Shown piece after piece: positions 1 through 5,297 of a stretch of DNA of 5,297 nt. This DNA comes from Actinobacteria bacterium UBA5975. GTDB lineage: Bacteria > Actinomycetota > Actinomycetes > Nanopelagicales > Nanopelagicaceae. Numbering within the stretch: the stretch's first letter is position 1; each line of letters opens with the position of its first letter. The translations under genes and the position numbers were made by a program. Below the pieces are notes generated by a model, which ran no database searches, was not told the DNA's origin, and saw nothing but the letters and a program-made list of their open reading frames with translations. The stretch covers positions 1,860 through 7,156 of the forward strand of contig DJBN01000118.1 in NCBI GenBank assembly GCA_002430075.1. The letters are read 5' to 3'.

Positions 1-884
1 GCAGACTTGCAAGGGTGCTTAATCTCTCAGAGATTGGAACAAGTGTGCGCGATGTTAGACGTCTTACCGAAGATATCCGTGGACGCGAATTTCTTTCTGA
101 ACCCACTCTCCCAGTCGAGCGAAAGCCAGCAATTAATATTTCACATATCTCAATATCTTACGAAGGTCATATTGCTCTCAAGACCGCTACAGCAACAATT
201 GGCGCGGGAGAAATAGTTGCCGTCATGGGTCGCAATGGAGCAGGCAAGAGTTCACTTCTCCACTCAATCGTCGGGTTGCTCTCTCCACATTCTGGAAATG
301 TCTTAGTCAACGGCATCGACCCACAGACCTTGCAAGGGGCCGCAAGAAGGCGAGCAATCGGATACGTTCCGCAAGAACCAAGTGACCTTCTCTTCAAGCA
401 GAGCGTGGAAGCAGAATGCGCGCAGGCAGATCACGATAACGAGATTGCTCCTGGTTCGACTTTCTCCTTGCTCAATCGCTTGGTCCCAAATATCGCGCTA
501 TCAACACATCCCCATGACCTATCTGAAGGCCAGAGACTTGCGCTGGTTTTGAGCATCGTACTTTCGGGAAATCCGGAGATTCTGATCCTTGACGAGCCTA
601 CGCGAGGGCTCGATTACCGAGCAAAATCACTCTTTATCAAGGCCCTGCAAGAGTTCGCCTCTACTTTTAATCGTCCAGTTGTTATTGCAACTCATGATGT
701 AGAACTCGTCGCAGAACTTGCAGACCGCGTTCTCTTCTTAGCCGAAGGCGAAATTGTTGCAGATGGATCAACGCTCGATGTCCTGCTTTCATCGCCTGCC
801 TTTGCCCCACAAGTTTCAAAGGTCATGTCTCCAAAGCCCTGGCTCACAGTTGCTGATGTAGTTAACAGTTTGAGTAGCTTATGA
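1..884 (+). CDS. ECF-type ABC transporter ATP-binding protein, 3' part (probably second half of a duplicated ATPase)
   Basis: This cytosolic ATPase energises an energy-coupling factor (ECF) vitamin/metal importer. The frame is open to the left edge (first full codon at 3), so the gene is partial. A GTG at 15 is in frame but is probably an internal Val. Counting that GTG as residue 1, a full nucleotide-binding domain runs from about 38: Walker A GRNGAGKS at 72-79, Q-loop Gln120 in YVPQEP, signature LSEGQ at 169-173, Walker B ILILDEP at 189-195, D-loop GLD at 198-200 and H-loop His227. All catalytic motifs are present, so it looks competent. About 37 linker-like residues precede the domain. Their TSVRDVRRL echoes the C-terminal WLTVADVVNSL, as expected if a first ATPase domain with the same tail lies upstream (inference). 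The stop overlaps the next gene's start (ATGA), so the two are translationally coupled. The ABC/ECF call is firm, but the double-domain architecture is not visible here. Confidence 0.9.
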   Translation, partial: RLARVLNLSEIGTSVRDVRRLTEDIRGREFLSEPTLPVERKPAINISHISISYEGHIALKTATATIGAGEIVAVMGRNGAGKSSLLHSIVGLLSPHSGNVLVNGIDPQTLQGAARRRAIGYVPQEPSDLLFKQSVEAECAQADHDNEIAPGSTFSLLNRLVPNIALSTHPHDLSEGQRLALVLSIVLSGNPEILILDEPTRGLDYRAKSLFIKALQEFASTFNRPVVIATHDVELVAELADRVLFLAEGEIVADGSTLDVLLSSPAFAPQVSKVMSPKPWLTVADVVNSLSSL

Positions 885-1693
885 ACAGAACAAAGGATAT
901 TTTCCGTTTTAAAGGGTTAGCAACCTTCGCTCTTGTACTCACCAGCGCTGTGAGTGCACTTGGTTTTATCTGGCCATTTCTAGTCAGCGAAAAACAATCA
1001 CATCCTCAATGGATATTTCTTGCCGCCGTTCCTTGTGCCCTCTTCTTGCTCTTCATTAGCGCCAGCAATGGCGAACTTGATGCTAAATCAATTGCGCTCC
1101 TTGCAGTTCTTACAGCTCTTATTGCAGCGCTAAGGCCAATGGGTACAGGAGCTGTAGGAATTGAACCTATGTGGTTTGTACTCATTCTCAGCGCTCGCGT
1201 CTTTGGTCCCAGCTTTGGCTTTCTGCTCGGCGCTCTTTCCATGGTGCTGTCCGCACTTCTCACCGGTGGCATTGGCCCTTGGCTTGCATATCAAGCATTC
1301 GCGGCCGGATGGATTGGCCTAGGCGTTGCGCTAATTCCACGACGAATTCGTGCAAAGAGCGAACTTATCTCTCTTGCCTTCTATGGAATCGTTGCTGCTG
1401 AATTTTTCGGAATCGCGATGGATCTGCAATTTTGGCCATGGACTCTGGGCGCTGATTCACAACTGTCATACCGAGCCGGTGCGCCTCTATCAACAAATCT
1501 TTTGCACTTTATTTCTTACCACTTTTTCTCATCAATGGCGTGGGATATACCCAGAGCAGTATTTACCTCCACTCTCATCCTTGTTACAGGAAAACCCATA
1601 CTTCACGCTCTGCGCCGCGCACATACACGCGCTGCATTCTTGACCCCTGTCGAATTTATCGAACGTGCGAAGGCACCAAAGGTAGAGTTGTAA
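881..1693 (+). CDS. ECF transporter S component (substrate-binding membrane protein), CbrT-like
   Basis: This is the integral membrane substrate-capture subunit of an ECF importer and the partner of the ATPase just upstream. The 270-residue protein is strongly hydrophobic, with membrane segments near residues 10-35, 44-60, 70-86, 95-125 (one or two), 133-153, 162-180 and 205-235. Family wording includes LRPMGTGAVGIEPMW (84-98), RVFGPSFGFLLGALS (106-120), LLTGGIGPW (126-134), DLQFWPW (181-187) and a WDIPRAVFTS segment (221-230) followed by LHALRRAHTRAAF. This matches the actinobacterial S family that I recall as related to CbrT, known for cobalamin/cobinamide uptake in Lactobacillus. It is longer than minimal six-helix S proteins (about 170-200 residues) because of an extra N-terminal hydrophobic region. 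The ATG at 881 overlaps the preceding stop and lacks a clear Shine-Dalgarno sequence, so translation is probably coupled. The cargo is inferred. No riboswitch is visible because the operon start is outside the window. Confidence 0.85.
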   Translation: MNRTKDIFRFKGLATFALVLTSAVSALGFIWPFLVSEKQSHPQWIFLAAVPCALFLLFISASNGELDAKSIALLAVLTALIAALRPMGTGAVGIEPMWFVLILSARVFGPSFGFLLGALSMVLSALLTGGIGPWLAYQAFAAGWIGLGVALIPRRIRAKSELISLAFYGIVAAEFFGIAMDLQFWPWTLGADSQLSYRAGAPLSTNLLHFISYHFFSSMAWDIPRAVFTSTLILVTGKPILHALRRAHTRAAFLTPVEFIERAKAPKVEL

Positions 1694-2744
1694 TCGTTGC
1701 CGAACTAGTTCTTCCGCGAATATCAATTGACACCTGATCGCCTATCTCAAATTCAGGATTGAGAAGAGCAAGCGCAATACCGACTTTAAGCGATGGTGAA
1801 AAAGTTCCACTTGTTACAACTCCAATTTCTACTCCTTCAGAATTGAGAACTTGCATCCCTGCGCGAGGAATTCCACGGTCATTAGATTTCAGCGCGCGAA
1901 GTGTTCGTACAAGGCCTGCTTCTCGTTGGGACCGTAAAACGGCAGCTCCCCTAAAGTCTTCTTTCTTCCAACCTATCGCCCATCCAGCACTGGCCTGTAC
2001 TGGTGAAATTTCAAGAGAGAGTTCATGTCCATGTAGCGGGTACCCCATCTCAGTTCGCAAAGTATCGCGAGCTCCTAATCCACAGACCAAACCATCAAAT
2101 GGCTTCATGGCGTCAGCAAGTGCGCCCCAGACTTGTTGTGCATCATTGCGACGAGGCACGATTTCATAACCATGTTCGCCCGTATATCCCGTGCGGCAGA
2201 GAATGACATCGCATCCTGAAATCACTACATGGGCAAATGCCATGTACTCCATTGTTGCCTCAACTCCCAGGGATGCAATAACGTCGTGAGCTCGTGGACC
2301 TTGTAGCGCAAGGACTGCAAATTCTTCATGCAGGTTTGTCACAGCTATTCCGGCAGGTGCGCTTTCAACCAAGGTTCGAACAACGTCTCTTGTATTTGAT
2401 GCATTAGGAATCAAGAAGAAATCATCAGCGCTATTTCGATAGACAATGAGATCATCGATTACTCCACCATCAGGATTGCAGAGCAAGGTGTACTGGGCTT
2501 TCGAATCCGCGATGCGATTGAGATCATTGGTAAACATCTGATTGAGAAAATCAAGTGCTGCGGCACCCTTAACGCTGGCTTTACCTAAATGCGAGACATC
2601 AAAGAGACCAACTCGTTCTCGGACTGCTGTGTGCTCAGCTAGGACTCCAGAGCCAGGGTATTCAATAGGCATCAGCCACCCACCAAAATCGGCCATCTTC
2701 GCCTGAAGATTGAGGTGCAGTTCGTGCAAAGGTGAGTTTTTCAC
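1656..2744 (-). CDS. gcvT: Aminomethyltransferase (glycine cleavage system T-protein)
   Basis: GcvT takes the aminomethyl group from lipoyl-GcvH and gives ammonia plus 5,10-methylene-tetrahydrofolate. It is cytosolic. The 362 residues match full-length bacterial T-proteins (E. coli about 364). Visible motifs are [11 protein letters not shown] at 19-29, GLFDVSHLG at 46-54, [10 protein letters not shown] at 93-102 (Asp97/Asp98 include the catalytic-loop aspartate), [12 protein letters not shown] at 184-195, [19 protein letters not shown] at 224-242 and [10 protein letters not shown] at 311-320. The Asp pair and folate-site motifs argue for true GcvT rather than a YgfZ-like or dimethylglycine dehydrogenase paralogue. 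The start is GTG at 2744. An in-frame TAA three codons upstream (2754-2756) rules out a longer N-terminus, and there is no Shine-Dalgarno sequence, which suggests a leaderless message. GcvH and GcvP are not in the window. The gene is divergent from pepA, and its last 38 bp overlap the S-component gene tail to tail. Confidence 0.97.
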   Translation of the reverse strand: MKNSPLHELHLNLQAKMADFGGWLMPIEYPGSGVLAEHTAVRERVGLFDVSHLGKASVKGAAALDFLNQMFTNDLNRIADSKAQYTLLCNPDGGVIDDLIVYRNSADDFFLIPNASNTRDVVRTLVESAPAGIAVTNLHEEFAVLALQGPRAHDVIASLGVEATMEYMAFAHVVISGCDVILCRTGYTGEHGYEIVPRRNDAQQVWGALADAMKPFDGLVCGLGARDTLRTEMGYPLHGHELSLEISPVQASAGWAIGWKKEDFRGAAVLRSQREAGLVRTLRALKSNDRGIPRAGMQVLNSEGVEIGVVTSGTFSPSLKVGIALALLNPEFEIGDQVSIDIRGRTSSATITTLPLVPSHVR

Positions 2745-2766
2745 AACGACAACTTACACTTACGAT
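2738..2766 (+). promoter_or_regulatory. Candidate pepA promoter (-35 TTTTCA, 17 nt, -10 TACGAT)
   Basis: TTTTCA (2738-2743) and TACGAT (2761-2766) each match the housekeeping sigma consensus at 4 of 6 positions and are separated by 17 nt. Transcription would start near 2773, leaving a leader of about 40 nt that includes the pepA ribosome binding site. The other AT-rich candidate (TATTAA at 2791-2796) would start the RNA inside the ribosome binding site and so fits less well. The proposed promoter overlaps the gcvT start and its candidate -10. This is a weak motif-based call. Confidence 0.25.
2751..2756 (-). promoter_or_regulatory. Candidate -10 element of a leaderless gcvT promoter
   Basis: On the minus strand this reads TAAGTT, fitting the TANNNT form of actinobacterial -10 elements, and ends 6 nt before the gcvT GTG. 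Transcription would then start at or next to the start codon. That agrees with the missing Shine-Dalgarno sequence and the close upstream stop codon. No good -35 box lies at 17-18 nt. The call rests on spacing and motif only. Confidence 0.4.
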
Positions 2767-2788
2767 TGGCCATCACTGAGCAAGCCTG

Positions 2789-2800
2789 ATTATTAACAAT
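2789..2800. promoter_or_regulatory. Imperfect AT-rich palindrome in the gcvT-pepA spacer (possible operator)
   Basis: ATTATTAACAAT is a 12-bp inverted repeat with a single mismatched pair (A2792/C2797), centred on TTAA. It sits just upstream of the pepA ribosome binding site and about 45 bp upstream of gcvT. The location between divergent genes suits a regulator site, but AT-rich palindromes this short also arise by chance, and no regulator is encoded in the window. Confidence 0.25.
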
Positions 2801-2802
2801 AC

Positions 2803-2808
2803 GAGGAG
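2803..2808 (+). promoter_or_regulatory. Ribosome binding site of pepA
   Basis: GAGGAG with a 5-nt spacer before the ATG at 2814 is a strong Shine-Dalgarno sequence. It fixes the pepA start and contrasts with gcvT on the other side of the spacer, which has none. Confidence 0.8.
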
Positions 2809-2813
2809 TCGCA

Positions 2814-4328
2814 ATGACCAGTATCCGCCTATCTGACGGAATAGTGAAAGACGATGTTTTAGTAGTGGGACTTGCAAGTAAGACCAGCAAGGTCTCCAAG
2901 CTCGGGGCAACAACTCTGCAGATTGAATCTGGAGATCTCGCCTTAGATACCAAGGTATTGCTTCAAGCCCTGGCAGATCTTGGAGCCACAGGCAAAGCAG
3001 ATGAAGTGATTAAAGTACCGAGCACTTCAACTCGACTCATTGTTTTTACAGGGCTTGGATCAGTTTCATCGAATTACGATCACGAACTCTTGCGCCGCGC
3101 AGCTGGTGCTGCAGCTCGCGCTCTAGCCGGAAATTCAAGCGCTACCTTTTCACTTCCCGCTAAGAACGTTGCAGCAGTGCGCGCGATAGCAGAAGGGGCC
3201 GCCCTTGGCAGTTACCTCTTCGATCAATTTAGAGGATCGACAAAGGCAGCGCAAAAGGCTCCGCTGAAGGCCGTCACCGTCCATGCTGCGTTAGCAAAAG
3301 ATGCTCAGGCTAAAGAGGCAATTGAAACTGCTGAAATCATTGCACGAAATACAAATCTTGTTCGCGACTTAATTAATACTCCCCCAAGCCATCTGACCCC
3401 TGAGACTTTTTGCAAGGCTATAACTGCTGCCGTAAAGAAGGCAGGTGGTGCAAGTGTGGGCCTCAAAGTTTCCGTGATGACTGATGCCCAGATGAAATCA
3501 AAGGGTTTTGGCGGAATCATCGGCGTTGGCCAAGGTTCATCAAACCCACCTCGCTTACTCAAGATTTCATATTCTCCAAAAGGTGTAAAGGCTAAGAAGA
3601 AGTATGCCTACGTCGGTAAAGGAATTACCTTTGATACAGGCGGTCTTGCTCTCAAGCCTGCTCTAGGTATGGAAGCAATGAAATCTGATATGAGCGGTGC
3701 GGCCGCAGTATGTGCTGCAACTATTGCGATCGCTCTACTTAAAATTCCCGTTGCAATTGAAACGTGGGCGCCACTTGCTGAAAATATGGTGAGCGATACT
3801 GCAACTCGACCAAGTGATGTCATCACTATCTACGGCGGAAAAACTGTTGAAGTACTTAATCCCGATGCTGAAGGCAGACTGGTTCTCGCCGATGCTCTCG
3901 TTAAAGCGCAAGAGAGTAAGGATCTCGATGGCATAGTCGATGTTGCAACGTTGACGGGAGCTCAGGTTGTTGCACTTGGAACAAGAACCAGCGCTGTCAT
4001 GAGCAATAATGAAGAATTTTCATCTCACTTTATTGATGTGACCAAGCAGACAGGTGAAGCATTTTGGCCGATGCCACTTCCTGTTGAACTCTTAGCGTCC
4101 CTTGATTCACCTGTGGCAGATCTTGCCAATATCGGTGACAGAATGGGCGGAATGCTTGTTGCGGGCCTATTCCTCAAGGAATTCGTTTCTGATGATCTGC
4201 CATGGCTTCATCTGGATATCGCAGGTCCTGCCTACAACGAGAAGGCGCCTCATGGGTATACCCCGGTCGGTGGAACTGGAATTGCACTTCGCTCTTTGGT
4301 CCAGCTAGCCATCGAAGGTGGGCGTTAA
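2814..4328 (+). CDS. pepA: Leucyl aminopeptidase, M17 family
   Basis: This is a cytosolic, two-metal aminopeptidase that removes N-terminal residues, such as leucine, from peptides during turnover. M17 enzymes form hexamers. At 504 residues it is nearly identical in length to E. coli PepA (503). The N-terminal macrodomain-like part (about 1-165) is divergent, as usual. The catalytic domain has GKGITFDTGG at 268-277 (Lys269, Asp274), Lys281, MKSDMSGAAAV at 289-299 (Asp292), and NPDAEGRL at 349-356 (Asp351, Glu353, Arg355). These align one for one with E. coli Lys270, Asp275, Lys282, Asp293, Asp352, Glu354 and Arg356, so all metal ligands and catalytic residues are present. The family signature is normally NTDAEGRL, and Pro350 replaces Thr here. 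Later motifs are DVATLTGA (376-383), NIGDRMGGMLVAGLFL (439-454) and WLHLDIAGPAYN (464-475). The ATG at 2814 has a strong ribosome binding site. lpd follows 90 bp downstream on the same strand. Confidence 0.97.
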   Translation: MTSIRLSDGIVKDDVLVVGLASKTSKVSKLGATTLQIESGDLALDTKVLLQALADLGATGKADEVIKVPSTSTRLIVFTGLGSVSSNYDHELLRRAAGAAARALAGNSSATFSLPAKNVAAVRAIAEGAALGSYLFDQFRGSTKAAQKAPLKAVTVHAALAKDAQAKEAIETAEIIARNTNLVRDLINTPPSHLTPETFCKAITAAVKKAGGASVGLKVSVMTDAQMKSKGFGGIIGVGQGSSNPPRLLKISYSPKGVKAKKKYAYVGKGITFDTGGLALKPALGMEAMKSDMSGAAAVCAATIAIALLKIPVAIETWAPLAENMVSDTATRPSDVITIYGGKTVEVLNPDAEGRLVLADALVKAQESKDLDGIVDVATLTGAQVVALGTRTSAVMSNNEEFSSHFIDVTKQTGEAFWPMPLPVELLASLDSPVADLANIGDRMGGMLVAGLFLKEFVSDDLPWLHLDIAGPAYNEKAPHGYTPVGGTGIALRSLVQLAIEGGR

Positions 4329-4336
4329 GGTCCGCG
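4329..4336 (+). repeat. Direct repeat copy 1 (GGTCCGCG) in the pepA-lpd spacer
   Basis: The 8-bp GGTCCGCG starts directly after the pepA stop codon and is repeated exactly at 4396-4403. Each copy is followed within a few bases by GAAGG, so the two ends of the spacer resemble each other. It may be a chance repeat in a GC-rich gap. Confidence 0.45.
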
Positions 4337-4376
4337 TTAGGCAAGAAGGTATCGAGGCTGGCAAGATATGAGGGTG

Positions 4377-4395
4377 AGCTCGGCTAGGCCGGGTT
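4377..4395 (+). other. RNA hairpin in the pepA-lpd spacer, without a U-tract
   Basis: Bases 4377-4384 (AGCTCGGC) can pair with 4388-4395 (GCCGGGTT) around a 3-nt TAG loop. The stem has eight pairs, two of them G-U, with a perfect CGGC/GCCG core. No run of T follows, so it is not a standard intrinsic terminator. It could protect the pepA mRNA end, mark a processing site, or have no role. It lies 10 nt before the lpd ribosome binding site. Confidence 0.4.
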
Positions 4396-4403
4396 GGTCC
4401 GCG
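4396..4403 (+). repeat. Direct repeat copy 2 (GGTCCGCG) before lpd
   Basis: This is the exact second copy of the 8-bp sequence at 4329-4336. It begins at the foot of the hairpin and runs into the lpd ribosome binding site region. Confidence 0.45.
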
Positions 4404-4405
4404 AG

Positions 4406-4411
4406 AAGGAG
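4406..4411 (+). promoter_or_regulatory. Ribosome binding site of lpd
   Basis: AAGGAG with a 7-nt spacer before the ATG at 4419 is a near-ideal Shine-Dalgarno sequence. It sets the lpd start and shows that lpd translation does not depend on coupling to pepA. Confidence 0.85.
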
Positions 4412-4418
4412 TACGTAG

Positions 4419-5297
4419 ATGGCTGAATTTGATCTTGTAATTCTAGGTGGCGGAAGTGGCGGCTATGCGGCTGCTCTCCGTGGTGCGCAACTTGGTTTAT
4501 CGGTGGCGCTCATCGAGAAGGACAAGGTTGGTGGCACCTGTCTCCACCGTGGATGTATTCCAACAAAAGCTCTTCTCCATGCAGGCGAAGTTGCCGATAG
4601 CGCCCGTGAATCTGCTCAATTTGGCGTCAATGCAACATTTAATTCGATCGATATGGCCGGTGTAAATTCTTACAAAGATGGCGTGATTGCGGGGCTGCAT
4701 AAAGGGCTCCAAGGGCTGATCAAACTGCGCAACGTCACTTACGTTGAAGGGACCGGTCGGCTGACTTCAAAAAATACAGTCGAAGTAAATGGAACCTCCT
4801 ACCTTGGTAAGAATATTATTTTGGCTACAGGCTCCTATGCGCGCACGTTGCCTGGTCTTGATATAGATGGAGAGCGAATTATTACATCTGACCAAGGTAC
4901 ACATTTGGATTACGTCCCTAAGAGCGTAATTGTTTTAGGTGGTGGAGTAATTGGATGCGAATTTGCTTCCGTGTGGAAATCTTTTGGCTCTGATGTCACG
5001 ATTATCGAAGGTTTACCGCACCTGGTTGCCTTAGAAGATGAATCTTCAAGTAAGTTGCTCGAACGAGCTTTCCGTAAGCGCGGCATCAAATTTGAACTTG
5101 GAGTTCGCTTTAAATCTCATCGCGCAGATGCAAAGGGTGTCACAGTCACTCTCGAAGACGGACGTGAAATTAGCGCAGACCTTCTCTTGGTCTCTGTAGG
5201 TCGTGGACCTGTAACTGACGGCCTTGGCTACCAAGAGGCGGGAATCACTATGGATCGCGGCTATGTCATCGTTGATAACAAGTGCCGCACAAATGTT
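4419..5297 (+). CDS. lpd: Dihydrolipoyl dehydrogenase (E3), 5' part, cut by the window end
   Basis: This cytosolic FAD flavoenzyme reoxidises dihydrolipoyl groups with NAD+. E3 serves pyruvate and 2-oxoglutarate dehydrogenases and is the L-protein of glycine cleavage. The frame is open from the ATG at 4419 to the window's last base (293 codons). E3 proteins usually have about 460-475 residues, so roughly 165-180 are missing. Visible are the FAD-binding GGGSGGYAAALRG (10-22), Glu33 ending the second strand, the redox-disulfide motif GGTCLHRGCIPTK (38-50; Cys41 and Cys46), ATGSYARTLPG (136-146), the NAD-binding GGGVIGCEFASV (174-185) and VSVGRGP (258-264). The second FAD motif and the dimerisation domain with its catalytic His-Glu pair lie beyond the edge. 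The four-residue Cys spacing and CLHRGC wording favour E3 over mercuric or glutathione reductase. A strong ribosome binding site supports the start. In related Actinobacteria an E2 acyltransferase and lipB/lipA often follow. Confidence 0.95.
   Translation, partial: MAEFDLVILGGGSGGYAAALRGAQLGLSVALIEKDKVGGTCLHRGCIPTKALLHAGEVADSARESAQFGVNATFNSIDMAGVNSYKDGVIAGLHKGLQGLIKLRNVTYVEGTGRLTSKNTVEVNGTSYLGKNIILATGSYARTLPGLDIDGERIITSDQGTHLDYVPKSVIVLGGGVIGCEFASVWKSFGSDVTIIEGLPHLVALEDESSSKLLERAFRKRGIKFELGVRFKSHRADAKGVTVTLEDGREISADLLLVSVGRGPVTDGLGYQEAGITMDRGYVIVDNKCRTNV

Noticed and set aside
15..17. GTG at 15 as the true start of the ATPase gene
   Set aside because: The frame is open to the left edge, no leader or ribosome binding site can be judged in 14 bases, and the residues after it look like a linker rather than a protein N-terminus.
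1006..1272. Minus-strand ORF of 88 codons opposite the S-component gene
   Set aside because: It lies fully inside a well-supported membrane protein gene, shows no recognisable domain, and fits a shadow frame. The same holds for the other short ORFs nested in gcvT, pepA and lpd.
1702..1711. Perfect palindrome GAACTAGTTC as a bidirectional terminator or operator
   Set aside because: It lies inside the gcvT coding region, has no loop or T-run suited to termination, and a 10-bp palindrome is expected by chance at this length scale.
2745..2813. Glycine riboswitch upstream of gcvT
   Set aside because: The spacer is only 69 bp, too short for a glycine aptamer plus an expression platform, and gcvT appears to have no leader.
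2741..2953. 70-codon minus-strand ORF across the gcvT-pepA spacer
   Set aside because: It overlaps the pepA start and the strong pepA ribosome binding site on the opposite strand and has no recognisable features. It is best seen as chance.
4377..4395. Intrinsic terminator for pepA
   Set aside because: The hairpin is followed by GGTCCGCG rather than a T-tract, so it does not fit a rho-independent terminator.
1..5297. Undescribed multi-gene system, mobile element, CRISPR array or RNA gene
   Set aside because: Nearly all the sequence is covered by five recognisable housekeeping or transport genes. I saw no long repeats, transposase or integrase motifs, tRNA-like folds or spacer arrays.

Overview
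The window reads as ordinary chromosomal DNA of an actinobacterium with a moderate GC content (about half G+C in the coding parts I sampled by eye). Two things point to Actinobacteria. The protein sequences have actinobacterial wording, such as the CLHRGCIPTKALLHAGE redox region of the dihydrolipoyl dehydrogenase and the C-terminal half of the ECF S component. The gene order gcvT / divergent pepA / lpd also resembles the gcvT-pepA(pepB)-(lpd)-dlaT-lipB-lipA neighbourhood I recall from Mycobacterium and Streptomyces. Moderate GC, short spacers and overlapping genes would suit a streamlined aquatic lineage (acI/Nanopelagicales or a Luna-type microbacterium), but that placement is an inference.

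Layout. Positions 1-884 (+) hold the 3' part of an ECF-type ABC ATPase, probably the second half of a duplicated double-ATPase protein that begins upstream of the window. It is coupled by an ATGA overlap to 881-1693 (+), a membrane S component that resembles the CbrT-like actinobacterial family, where cobalamin or a related corrinoid is the proposed cargo. gcvT (1656-2744, -) converges on it and the two coding regions overlap by 38 bp at their 3' ends. A 69-bp divergent spacer separates gcvT from pepA (2814-4328, +). After a GC-rich 90-bp gap with a hairpin and a short direct repeat comes lpd (4419 to the window end, +), which is cut off at the right edge after 293 codons.

Function. The left part is a vitamin-type uptake module: ATPases power import through a substrate-binding membrane S protein, and a T component is expected outside the window. 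The right part is central metabolism: the T-protein of glycine cleavage, a cytosolic M17 leucyl aminopeptidase, and the E3 flavoprotein shared by 2-oxoacid dehydrogenases and the glycine cleavage system. GcvT and Lpd can therefore serve the same glycine cleavage complex, although they lie on opposite strands.

I see no mobile element, CRISPR array, RNA gene or novel defence-like system. The points worth a second look are small: a probably leaderless gcvT, a palindrome in the divergent spacer, a structured pepA-lpd spacer, the convergent overlap, an altered M17 signature, and the unresolved cargo of the S component.
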